Below are positions 1 through 12,900 of a stretch of DNA of 64,000 bases, piece by piece. The translations under genes and the position numbers were made by a program. Positions within the stretch are counted from its first letter, which is position 1, and the number at the start of each line of letters is the position of its first letter. The DNA is from Panopea generosa (taxonomy: Eukaryota; Mollusca; Bivalvia; Adapedonta; Hiatellidae). The stretch covers positions 47,308,412-47,372,411 of the forward strand of contig CM055909.1 in assembly GCA_029582155.1 (NCBI GenBank), written 5' to 3'. The notes beneath the pieces are model-generated. The model was not told the DNA's origin. It saw only the letters and a program-made list of their open reading frames with translations, and made no database searches.

Positions 1-14
1 ACAGTTACTGTAGA

Positions 15-332
15 TCAGAGGATGACCGTTAGGTGCGTGTATAGATTAAATAAATAAATGGGATATGCAGGAGCCTGGTCGTTATATGATTTATACACGA
101 GTGTTGCTTTTTGAAATTTAACTCTTTCAGGAAACGTCATCCATTTTAGCTCTGTGGATAGTTCTGTAAAAGGAGTATCGTATTTTTTATCGAGAATGAG
201 TCTAGTAGCGCTCTTTTGCAACCTAATAATTTCATCTACAAGTGAATCATTAAAATTTTCCCAAATAACACAATAGTAATCTAAACGTGGTAAAATGTAA
301 GCATTAAAAAAAACTAACGCATTGGTACACAA
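15..332 (-). pseudogene. LINE reverse-transcriptase C-terminal fragment, degraded
   Basis: The minus-strand reading frame of about 105 residues contains the motif series YILPRLDYYCVIW, LQKSATRLILDKKYDTPF and LKWMTFPERVKFQKATLVYK. This is typical of the region after the catalytic core in invertebrate non-LTR retrotransposon polymerases (CR1/Jockey-like). The frame stops at position 15. The bases beyond the stop continue in the same frame (STVT), so the stop looks like a nonsense change in an older copy. No catalytic YADD region is present upstream, so the copy is 5'-truncated and dead. It continues past the left edge of the window. It lies 3' of the PAN-sushi gene in that gene's orientation. 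Confidence 0.85.
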
Positions 333-655
333 ACGAATACTTTGATGCGAGATAGAAGAACCTTATACCTTCAGAATCAGGTATATTAACCACCGATGAA
401 AAAGCAGGGAATTCATTCTGTCCCACATTTCATAGCAATTGAACGCTTACTAAATTGCGACGTCATTCAAACTAACCAATCAACGTATAGTAACTCAAAA
501 GAGGCTTTCCAAACATTGCTACTTAACGGACTCAATCTGAAGAGCAGGGTCCGTACTACATACTAACAATTTGGACATACATGTTGGAACACGAATTGAG
601 AAAAAAAAAACAAGATACATATCCAGACTGCCAGCACATTCCTTTTCCAGTCTGT

Positions 656-661
656 TTTAAT
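656..661 (-). promoter_or_regulatory. candidate polyadenylation signal (ATTAAA) of the PAN-sushi gene
   Basis: ATTAAA lies on the minus strand about 35 nt past the TGA stop of the last exon. It is the commonest variant of the canonical signal. RNA 3' ends would be needed to confirm it. Confidence 0.4.
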
Positions 662-695
662 TGCCCATCTTATCAACATCATACTGTTCCATTTC

Positions 696-970
696 TCAAC
701 TGCATTGTCTTGAATAAACCGCTCCCCATGATACACTAGGTGTAGTTTGACTGGCCTGGCTAACCATGTCATAAGTAGCCATTCCTCTGTTACACTGAAT
801 TCCACCATTGTTGAGTTGTATGATCTCAAATGACAAGCATGAAGGATCGACTATACAATATTGTTTACATTCGTCTATGCTCGAAACATCCCTGTGATAG
901 TCCAGACTGTTATAGCCGCTGATCACTAAATTTGCATAATGTGTAAATGTGTCTAACACCGTTGTGTATA
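696..970 (-). CDS. last exon of the PAN-sushi gene: second PAN/apple domain and stop
   Basis: The acceptor is a TTTCAG at 976-971, and the exon opens in phase 1 with TA completing a Val codon. It encodes 91 residues with the PAN pattern: a Gly-Tyr-Asn segment, SIDECKQYCIVDPSCLSFE, then a later Cys-Asn-Arg and a C-terminal RQCS. The pattern S-x-x-E-C-x-x-x-C ... C-x-S-F-E is characteristic of PAN_1 domains. The TGA stop is at 698-696. There is no hydrophobic tail. Confidence 0.8.
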
Positions 971-3900
971 CTGAAATATATGAACATTTACAGGCAACTA
1001 GTGATAATCGAATGTTTAAGGTGCTTTAATATACTGATGTTATGTCAGTTTATAAATTTTAATTATCGGAACTATTTTATTATGTATTTATATTAAGTAA
1101 GCAAAGGAAAACATTCCAATCATGCTCTTTAAATGACCACAAACGTCACAACTAGGCTCGGTAAGGCAGCGTGTCTGTTTATCAATCTAGGGTTCGTAAG
1201 TTTGTGAATCCTCGCCCGAGCACAGTATCCGTGGTGATAGATATGCGACATTGCCTCTCATTGCTATTCGTCTCCTCTCCTCTCGCTGCTGTGCTGTTTC
1301 AAGTGTGAAAGTTATCAGTTACTTGCAGAGATGGGTGTGATCGAGCACTGGCTATCCATTCAGGGTCCCAGATAATAGTGGTTAGGTTGACTAATTGTCT
1401 GTTAGTCCTCGAGGACATAAAATGTCACTAATCATTCAAACAAACGGACTTCCGATCCAAATGATAAACGTCCAATAATTGCATGTCTGTTTTTATTTAT
1501 TAAGGCGTATTTTTTTCATCTACAGAATATCATGAATGTGTTGTATTTGTAACTTTTGTTATTTTTTATATAAAATTATATTGATTATATTTATCTTTCG
1601 TGGTCTGTGACCATGTCATTTAAATGCATCGACTCATGTTGGTCATTAATAGGTTTTTAAGTTCCGATAACAATTTGAGTAGTTTTTGAATAAACAATAG
1701 TAGGGAAACATTTTTTTTTAAATAAAAAGCAATAAAAAAAAACAAAAAAACAAGTGACATGAAAATAACAATGTTTGTTGAAACGGAACAACAAAATAAA
1801 TATTTCTTTGTTCTTCTTATTTTATCTTATAATGTTATTGAAAGGCAATATTTGAAAAAAAAACTCCTATGCATTGTTTGCCAATTATTCAATCAATATT
1901 GAAGGTTTATTTATTTGATTTATTTGGAAAGGAAATTATATTAATGAAAAGCATTTTTTCCTAACAAAAATTATAAATTCAAAAACGATGATTAAAAGCC
2001 GTAAAGAAATATATTTTATTCAATACTCCAGACATTTAAATGGTACAACGAATGAATATGCATATATACAATGTGGTTTTATAAAAAATAGTATTATTGC
2101 TTTTAGAAAAATAACATGAAACGATTGCAACTTTCAAGCTAGTTTCAATTCGATAAGGGATTTAAGAAATCGTTTTTCGAAATTTTGATAAAAAATAGCC
2201 GATAAGATTTTTTTGTGTCTGTTTTCTTGTTGTTGTTTATTTTTTCGTTTTGTTTTATATGGAAAAGGATTCATTTCATTTTCATCATGTAAATAAAAAT
2301 ATATTTACAATTGAAGAAAATACATGCCCACAGTTTTGTAATGATGTTAATTAAAATGTTATTGTAAAGAAAGAAAAAAAAATATGCTCATTGAATTATT
2401 TAAATTAAAATTTTAATATACAGAAAGAAAATAATATTCCCATTTTTTAATATATGTTTATTAAACATGTTACTATTCAAATTGTCCAAAGCAGTCTTAT
2501 ATTTACATGTATATAAAAAAATGTGCATTCTCTCGTGAATATTGTTATTTAAATACTTTAATTTAGAAGAAAAAATATGTTTTAAATGTTTTAACTTAAT
2601 GACAGTACCTTTACAGGTAAGATTGCAATTATTATATATATTGATATACATGCATTACACTTTTACAAATATTTTGTCTGTCCGACTGTCTGTCAATAAT
2701 ATTGGTACGTAAATGGTTACAAGTAGTATTTTTTCATATGAAATACTGCTCTTATTGTAATTGCTTTAAAATTTGAAATTGCAAGTAACAAGTTTTAATA
2801 TGTATTTTAAGGACCTTAAGAATTACCTCCCTTACATAACAGTAGCAAGATAATTGCGCCTAAGGTATCAGAGTTTTAATTTTGTTGATTTTTTTTTTAA
2901 TTCATTGTATATATGAGAACATTGGAACATTGCCATGAGTTCTGTCAAGATTGGATGCCATTGGTTACTGTTTAAACTATAACAGCTTAAAATGCGTAGT
3001 GATACACTGCAACACATGGACAGAATTGTCAAAAATGAAGAAATGTCATCAAACCATCGAAACTGTGAAAAAGCAAGCTGGTAATTCCCATGTTTGGTTC
3101 TGCATATATGGACCACCGGATAACTCGCTATAGAACCAATTCATTTTTAGAACAATTAGTAATGTGTTCAGTGTTCCAGACATGCATTTCTCTATATATA
3201 GAACAGTGCAAATTTAATTATTGTGTGAGACGTTAATGTTTTAACAGTGTCTTAAAGGGTGGAGTCGGCAGGGTGTTGATATATTTTATAAGTATCTAAT
3301 ATGAAATAATTGTACATATCGATATATGACGCGTATATGAAATAGTTTTGTCTGTCATGTTTGTCATTTTTTTTATTATTACAAAGAAAAAAAGTCTATG
3401 CCCGCACCTTGAGTGCAAGAATTGAGTGCACTGTCGAAACTGTACAGGTGATTACAGAGACAAACACTTCCAACACAAACGGCATTGTTGTCAAAGCAGT
3501 CGCTCGATGATGAGCACGAGTCGCCAATGGTAGCATCTGCAAAATGAACCACAGACATGTAATTTGAATATTTGCAACTTTAATTTTAAAAGAAAATATC
3601 TAACAAAAGAGCACAGTTGTCGAATATAATAACGAGTGCCAAATGCGCAAACAAAGCGAACTCATAGGGTATCATGCATGTTGAAAAGAATTTAAAATAA
3701 TGGTTTAACTGGGAGTCGTATCGTATTTTTTTGGTAAATTAGTCACTATGGTTGTTTTAAAAACAAAAACTACCAAGTACTGAAACAACAACTATGGATA
3801 CACTAACACAATAATGAGAGAAAAAAAAACTTTTTTTTCTAGGCCAAACATGCGTTTGTAATCTCATTTTTAAGCATACCTTTAACCCGTCTGTTCTGAA

Positions 3901-6900
3901 GTAGTCTGGTACCTTGACTCACTTAAAGACTCACATACTGTTATATTACTCATACTATGTTATATAGATAATTTCGCAGTCCGAGATATTCATAGGAGGC
4001 TATATAGGCCATTCATACCTGGTTGGCAGGTAAATGTTGCGGTTGACCAATCACCAGACGCTTGGCACACCACTTCTAGATCGGATGCCGAGCTTGTTGT
4101 ACTATAACCATTCATGCAAACGTAGTTCCGGTGAGTATTGTAGCTGGTACCACCGATTGTAAGAGTAGCAAATGATTTTGCATCTGGTTCCCCGCAGTCT
4201 AAAGTCAGAAATGTTATACTGTTTAACGCATATTCTGTTGTAATTCAATACATAGCAATACAGCAAGCTATCGAAAGGCAAATATTTCAAACGTAACTTA
4301 AAAATAGATTTTTGACATACTGAACTATACAGACGCCTATCATAAACGACATATTCATACTGTTTAATTGGTGGATGTGTCTTTATACATATTGACATCA
4401 ACTGAATCGCACACAAGGCATTATGTACTGTACGTTCATACTGCTTAGGCTGATGTGTCCCTTTTGAATGCTACATGAACGGCTCGTGTTTGCTGTATAT
4501 TTTCTTGTTCTTAAAATTGATAAATACGAAATAAACGGATATTGGGACGCAATATTGGGATATAACATTTAGTATATTCTTATAATCTATTCATCTTAAT
4601 TAAAATTCCGTACAAGGTCCTAATGTGATACCAATTCAAAACAAGAAAATATCGGTGGAACCGATGGATGCTCCCCAAGTGAGTGTTTGACTCTGTACCA
4701 TATTCCCTTAGTGCTGATGGTTGAAAAATACCAAACTGCATAGCAGGAACAATATGTGGCTCTGTACTTGACAGAGCTCTTTCGCAAATCATTGAACCGG
4801 AACAAAATGACAATATGTGTAATATGCACATCTCCACTTGGTAATCATGCATCCTAGCAAGTTTCATAAAATTCCAACCTAAGGTTGTAGAGAAATAGTG
4901 CGGACAAGAATTTGGTCACAGACTTAATTAAAGGCCCATTACTCCGTAAAAAATCATCGAATGGGAACATAAATATATTATGCGCATGTCCACTTGGTAG
5001 TAATGCATCCTAGCAAGTTTCATAAAATTCCAACATTGGGTTGTAGAGAAATGGCACGGACAAGAATTTGGTCACAGACAGAATCAAAGGGCCATAACTC
5101 CGTGAACAATCACCGAACCGGAACACAAAGATATTATACGCATGTCCACTTTGTAGTGATGCATACTAGCAAGTTCATAAAATTCCAACATTGGGTTGTA
5201 GAGAAATAACAAGGACAAGAATTGGTCACAGACAGAATCAAAGGGCCACAACTCCGTGAAAAATCATCGAACGGAACACAATGATATTATGCACATCTGC
5301 ACTTGGTAATGATGCATACTAGCAAATTTCATAAAATTCCAACATGAGGTTGTAGAGAAATAGCCCGGCCAAGAATTTGGTCAGAGACTCAATGAAAGGG
5401 CCATAACTCCGTGAAAATCATCGAACCGGAACACAAATACAATATGCGCATCTCCACTTGGTAGTGATGCATCCTAGCAAATTTCATAAAATTCCAACAT
5501 TGGGTTGTAGAGAAATAGCCCGGACAAGAATTTGGTCACAGACAGAATCAAAGGGCCATAACTCCGTGAAAAATCATCGATCCGGAACACAAATACAATT
5601 TGCGCATCTCCACTTGGTAGTGATGCATCCTAGCAAATTTCATAAAATTCCAAACAGAAGTAGTAGAGAAATAGCCCAGACAAGAATTTGGTGACATACG
5701 GATGGACGCACACACGCACGCACGTAACTGTCAAGGATCACAGATAAGTGTAACTGTCAAGGATTACAGATAACTGTAACTGTCAAGGATCACAGATAAG
5801 TGTAACTGTCAAGGATTACAGAAAACTGTAACTGTCAAGGATCACAGATAAGTGTAACTGTCAAGGATTACAGATAAGTGTAAAAGTCAAGGATCACAGA
5901 TAAGTGTAACTGTCAAGGATTACAGACAACTGTAACTGTCAAGGATCACAGATAAGTGTAACTGTCAAAGATCACAGATAAGTGTAATTCTCAAGGATTA
6001 TAGATAACTGTAACTGTCAAGGATTACATATAAGTGTAACTGTCAAGGATCACAGATAAGTGTAACTGTCAAGGATTACAGATAAGTGTAACTGTCAAGG
6101 ATCACAGATAAGTGTAACTGTCAAGGATTACAGACAACTGTAAGTGTCAAGGATAACAGATAAGTGTAACTGTCAAGGATCACAGATAAGTGTAACTGTC
6201 AAGGATCACAGATAAGTGTAACTGTCAAGGATCACAGATAAGTGTAACTGTCACAAAATGGTTTGACTTTGCGACTTACCGGTTGGAACACACTGTGTGT
6301 TTGGAGTGGACCATGTTCCGTCAGACTGACACGTCGTTGCCATGATACCGTTATTTCCTGTAGAGAATCCCAAACTACAAGTGTATAACCGACTTTTTCC
6401 TTCCCAATCCTCGCCGACACTCGTAGAACTTATTGCGTTTGAAAGAGTTGGTATTGTGCTGCTGCATTCTTAAATGTAAAGTGATAGTGGCGGCGTTTAT
6501 TCAGATGTCACATGTTCGGCCCTGGACACTTGACTAGACGCCCCATACACAGTTGCGTCCATTTTGGCCACGGTAACTTGAAAAAGGTCCTATGTACTTT
6601 GGTTTGAACTATTTTCAAAATGGTTCATAGGGGTTGAGATTTTTTGCCGTAGATGCGTGGAGAAAAAAACTTGGCAGAACATTAAAACATCACTGGGATT
6701 GAAAAGTAACATTTACGGGATTGTAACAGATGCATGTATTTATGAACATTTGATGACTTCCCATTTTTTTTTTGAAAACTGAGAGATGTCACTGCGCTGT
6801 CTTTAAAAACTGACCAACCTACCAGTTATTGCACATGTTTATGTGCGGATACATTCGTTCTATGACACAAATATACTTAAAAAAACATTCTGTTTAGAAT

Positions 6901-9900
6901 TTCAACTTTACCGTGGAAATCCTAGAAATTCAATTGTGTATTGAGACCTCGATGTAGGTACACGGAACAAATAAGACCAATCTTTATAGTAAAATTTTTA
7001 TGGAAAAATGTTCAAATGTAATTTTCATTCATGACTTTCGATTTTAAAAATATATTAATAATCACGAATAAACAATGCATATGGTTGTTAAATATACTAA
7101 AATAGGTCCAGTTTATTTCTAATCTATTTAATTCTTTGCATGTTTACAAGCTTACATATCCATACTTCATCATAGTGCAATAACATTTTCATACTTTATG
7201 ATAGGATTAGTTTTGGGGTCACCCAATGATAACTGATCAAACATCTCTTGATAAGTAAAGAACTACATAAACTGTAGAACTACCGTCCTTCCGCAAGTAA
7301 CTGGTTACATTTCTCATATATTTTGTTTTGAAGCATCGTGACTCGAACCTTGTGTTGAGTTGTGTTTTTATGTATTAATATTCATAAATATTTCATATAT
7401 ATATATGTTACCCTGGTAGCACGTGAAGCTGGCTGCTGTCCATGAACCCGATCCTTGGCATCTGGTTTCCATGATAACGGTGTCAGTTCCAGTTGTATAT
7501 CCAGAATTGCAAGTATATATCCGTTGAACGTTTACTGCTGCACTCCCAGATGCAATGTTAGAATTGCTCATTGCCGGCGGCGACGATCCACATGCAATGT
7601 CTACAATGTACAAGAATTCATCTGAACATGCAAATGTTAAACGGTCAAATACTGTTTTTTGGTTTGCCTTTGTGTAATTGTTGTCTTTCATCAAAACCGC
7701 ATTTTTACAGGTTTTTGTTTTCATCAGCTGTGATAAAAAAACTTACCTTATAATGCGAAACTCTTTCAAGAAAAAGTTATATTTATCAGTGAATTGTACT
7801 AGTAAATTTAGAAAAAATATTCATAATGAACATTATGCAGTGTACGTATAAATGCTTATCATTTCATGTCTGTATAATTATAATTATATCGGAAGAGATA
7901 ATAATGCTCAGATATGTCATAAGTCGGCTTAAACATGTTTTATTTCCATTATTTACGTAATGACATGTTCAATAACAATTAGAACAAAATAATACAATTT
8001 TTATCAATTTCAAATGGTTCGAAATGTTAAATTCGCCAGCACTCGTGAAAGGTAATTGTTTGCAGTACTAACACTATTCATAAAAAAAATTAGTTACAAC
8101 ATATGTTATTTCCAACCAACCATGTATATAGCAAATTTGTTTAACCACAAGGTCTCACAACTTAGATTCAGTTCTTCCCTCGTCATATCATAAAACAGTA
8201 ATTGACAATGGTTTATATATAAGCATGCATATTTACATTACAAGCAAAAGCTTTTGATGTGAAAATAAAATATATAATGCAAAGTTAAAACAAATAACAA
8301 GAAATATAGTGAGAGATATAAAATTAAAGCAACATATGTATTTTTAACACAGTTTCATTTTATGATGTGAAGAAAGGGCATGGGAAAATTCTCATTACTG
8401 GCCAATGAGCTAATTGGCTAATGAGTGTACTAAAAAGATGACCACTGTTGTCACTTCCTATATAATCTTTCTTTCATACAATTGTTGGAATTATCTTATA
8501 TGGTATTGTTCAGGACGATTTTTTTATTTGGGTTTTGTTTTGGCTTTTCTTCGGTATGGATAAAACTTGACGAAACTTCCCAGAAAAAAAGATTAATGCA
8601 TGTTGAGCCATTTAAAATCAGAAATGAAAAATACAAGTTACCGTACAACATGTCCATCATTAAATTGAATCATAAAAATGTAGATTTTACAAGAAAATTA
8701 CAAAATCAGTTTAAATAAGTCATATGCATTATTTAAGTAAAACAAAAACATGGATATAAAAGATAACAATTATATCCGGTAATAGGTGTTTAAAGCTTGA
8801 GACTAACCGGGTTTTTTTTAAATAATATATTTGTGGAAAGTTAAATGTTTATGTAAGAAGTTACCGTTTTGCAAATATTTTGTAATAATGTATGGATAAA
8901 CATTGTTTAAATTCTCACTGCAAGTGTTATTGAAATGCGAGCTCACTGATGATAATTTCCAGCAAGTTTCGGATTAATCCGAGGAATTCACAAAAACAAA
9001 GCGACTTCCAAAGAGAGGATATACATTGTTATGATTGTTATATAAATGCTGTTGTATGCATTGATCCTTTGACGTCGTCCCACTTCACAGTTGTGTCCCT
9101 TTTTGCTACGGTAACATGAGTCTTCCGCTTAAAATCCTTAGTACATGAAGTTTGATATGAAATATTTTTAAAATGGTTCGTATTGATTGTGATTTCTTGC
9201 AGAAGATAAAATGAGCAAAAGCTGACATAGCATATACTATAATACGACATTACTGGTATTACAAAAGTGACTTATATATGATTTTGACAGATGCATGTAT
9301 TTAAGATTATTTCATGACTTCTTCTTAGGGTGTCACTGCACTTTTAAAACAAACAAGCTGGTCAACCTATCAGCTTTTGTGCATCTTATGTGTAAATGCA
9401 TTCTTGCTATGAAAACATCTTTGTAAATAATATGTCTGTTGGACATATATTTTCTTGTTTTATAAATAAGAATAAACAAAAACGACATATGTACTAGTAA
9501 ATGCCACGCATTGTAAACAAAGTTGCAAGACGAATATATTACCATGGACTCGACATCATATCGTATAATATTTCAAAAATACCAAAAATCTATATATAAT
9601 CAATATGGTATAACCGTATAGTATAATCAATATAGTGTAGCCGTATACCAGGTGTAATGTTAAAGATCACAATACAGTGTAGCCGTATACCGGGTGTAAT
9701 GTTAAAGATCACAATACAGTGTAGCCGTATACCGGGTGTTATGTTAAAGATCACAATACAGTGTAGCCGTATACCAGGTGTTATGTAAAAAAACACAATA
9801 TAGTGTAGCCGTATACCGGGTGTTATGTTAAAGATCACAATACAGTGTAGCCGTATACCGGGTGTAATGTTAAAGATCACAATACAGTGTAGCCGTAAAC

Positions 9901-12900
9901 TGGGTGTAATGTTAAAGATCACAATATAGTGTAGCCGTATACCGGGTGTAATGTCAAAGATCACAATATAGCGTAGCCGTATACCGGGTGTAATGTTAAA
10001 GATCACAATATAGCGTAGTCGTATACCGGGTATAATGTCAAAGATCACAATATAGCGTAGCCGTATACCGGGTGTAATGTTAAAGATCACCATATACCGT
10101 AGCCGTATACCGTGTTAAAGATCACAATATAGCGTAGCCATATACAAGGTGTAATGTTAAAGATCACAGTATAGCTTAGCCGTATACAAGGTGTAATGTT
10201 AAAGATCACAATATAGCGTAGCCGTATACAAGGTGTAATGTTTAAGATCACAATATAGTATAGCCGTATACCGGGTGTAATGTTAAAGATCACGATATAG
10301 GGTAGCCGTATACCGGGTGTAATGTTAAAGATCATAATATAGGGTAGCCGTATACCGGGTGTAATGTTAAAGATCACAATATAGCGTAGCCGTATACCGG
10401 GTGTAATGATAAAGATCACAATATAGCGTAGCCGTATACAAGGTGTAATGTTAAAGATCACAATATAGCTTAGCCGTATACAAGGTGTAATGTTAAAGAT
10501 CACAATATAGCGTAGCCGTATACCAGGTGTAATGTTAAAGATCACAATATAGTGTAGCCGTATACAAGGTGTAATGTTAAATATCACAATATAGTATAGC
10601 CGTATACCGGGTGTAATGTTTAAGATCACATATAGTATAGCCGTATACCGGGTGTAATGTTAAAGATCACAATATAGTGTAGCCGTATACCGGGTGTAAT
10701 GTTTAAGATCACAATATAGTATAGCCGTATACCGGGTGTAATGTTTAAGATCACAATATAGTATAGCCGTATACCAGGTGTAATGTAAAAGATCACAATA
10801 TAGTATAGCTGTATACCGGGTGTAATGTTTAAGATCATAATATAGTATAGCCGTATACCAGGTGTAAGGTTAAAGATCACAATATAGTATAGCCGTATAC
10901 AAGGTGTAATGTTAAATCACAATATAGTATAGCCGTATACCGGGTGTAATGTTAAAGATCACAATATAGTATAGCCGTATACAAGGTGTAATGTTAAAGA
11001 TCACAATATAGTATAGCCGTATACCGGGTGTAATATTTAAGATCACAATATAGTATAGCCGTATACCGGGTGTAATGTTAAAGATCACAATATAGTATAG
11101 CCGTATACCAGGTGTAATGTTAAAGATCACAATATAGCGTAGTCGTATACCGGGTGTAATGTTTAAGATCACAATATAGCGTAGCCGTATACAAGGTGTA
11201 ATGTTAAAGATCACAATATAGCGTAGACGTATACCAGGTGTAATGTTTAGATCACAATATAGTATAGCCGTATACCAGGTGTAATGTTAAAGATCACAAT
11301 ATAGCGTAGCCGTATATCAGGTGTAATGTTAAAGATCACAATATAGCGTAGCCGTATACAAGGTGTAATGTTAAAGATCACAATATAGCGTAGACGTATA
11401 CCAGGTGTAATGTTTAAGATCACAATATAGTATAGCCGTATACCAGGTGTAATGTTAAAGATCACAATATAGTGTAACCGTATACCAGGTGTAATGTTAA
11501 AGATCACAATATAGTGTAGCCGTATACCAGGTGTAATGTGTAAATTATATGTGGCTCTTTAGACAAACATTCACACTTGCGCCTCAAAGCAATTAACCGG
11601 CACTCATTTAGAATATCTCCCACAAAGTATTGATTTGTTCTGCGTACCTTGAAAGTAAATGTGCTACTGTTAATTGTAAGTATACATAATTTATATCACA
11701 GCCAATTATCAATTACCGGGATCGCAGGTAAAAGAAGTCGATGTCCAATTACCCGAAGCTTCACAAACAACGTCTAGATCCGATAACGGACTGCTTGTAC
11801 TGTAGCCTCCCACACAACCGTAGCTTCGGTGAGTCCCCTGAAGTGTATCGCCAGGTACCACAATGGCATATTGTACTGCCGCTGGTTCCCCACAATCTGT
11901 AAAGAATAAATGTTCATGAAATTAAAAGTTTGTTTTTAAATCTACAACAAAACTAATTTGAAAGTAAAGGGTGCCATTGTTGTTTTTAAACTTACTTTGC
12001 ATCAATTGTAAAACAAATTCTCTCTAAAAAGACAAATCACGCTCAAAGTCTGCCTGGGTAGAACCAGTACTAGCCATATGCGGGTAAAGAGTCATTCTCA
12101 AGGACGACAAAGCATATAGCCGTGATCGAACCAAGACCCTCCGATCCTGGGTGATGCTCTACCACTGGACCACGCGTTCTACATCATTGTTATCATTGTT
12201 ATATTTTTATATGTTTGTGCCCTGTAGTTAGCACACAATGTGATATTTGTTATTGTATTTATTTAAGGTAAGTTTAAACAACAGTTGTTTAAACATGCAG
12301 AAACGTTAACTGGCCTCGTCTATAATCTGATATTTTTGTTTGCTAAACTTGTTTTACAGCCATGATATATTATTATTTCCAGATTACTACGTCAGGTAAT
12401 TGTCTATTTACGTCATATTTAAGTTATTATGACGTCACTTGTGTTTATAAAGATAAATCATCTTAATACCAACTTTGATAAAATCTTCTTTAAATAATAT
12501 TGAGAAAAAAAGAAAACAATGTACCGGTTGTTATATTATATTTGTATTCTTCACATCTGTAATGTGGTAATATATTTCTATATTTTAACTAACGTTCATT
12601 ATTCGTAAACTCTATGTTTTTATTGTCGCGTGTATAAATAAACAATTTGTTAAGTGAAACGTTACAATTATTTTTGTAAAAACAGTATAACGTGATATAG
12701 TAGTAGTTGTAGTAGTAAAAATATTAATATTTTTTCTCGTTGTTTCATATTTTACATAATCTAAGTTTAATGTAACGACAATATAAGGGCCATGATATGT
12801 GTTCGGTATTTTTCAAGATTTAAATTTTCACTTTTTAATTTCTGATGGTTTTCATATTTAAACATAATGACTTTATTAAAGTTTTATACTGTTCTAATCG

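Larger units (their letters stand above)
4199..6279 (-). other. intron 5 of the PAN-sushi gene (sushi 4 to sushi 5)
   Basis: About 2.1 kb. The right half is two adjoining tandem arrays, 155-bp units from about 4786 to 5700 and 26-bp units from about 5726 to 6250, leaving only about 30 bases before the sushi 4 exon. At 4200-4785 I see nothing recognisable. Confidence 0.6.

Noticed and set aside
563..829. 88-residue minus-strand frame overlapping the last PAN exon
   Set aside because: It is in another frame from the PAN domain and is mostly 3' untranslated sequence.
4102..4416. 104-residue minus-strand frame
   Set aside because: It overlaps the sushi 5 exon in the wrong frame. The correct frame has four sushi cysteines and flanking splice sites.
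9590..11507. Five minus-strand frames of 84-180 residues with NITPGIRLxYIVIF repeats
   Set aside because: They are read-through of the 42-bp minisatellite, whose period is divisible by three. Frames restart at each irregular unit, and no start or splice context supports them.
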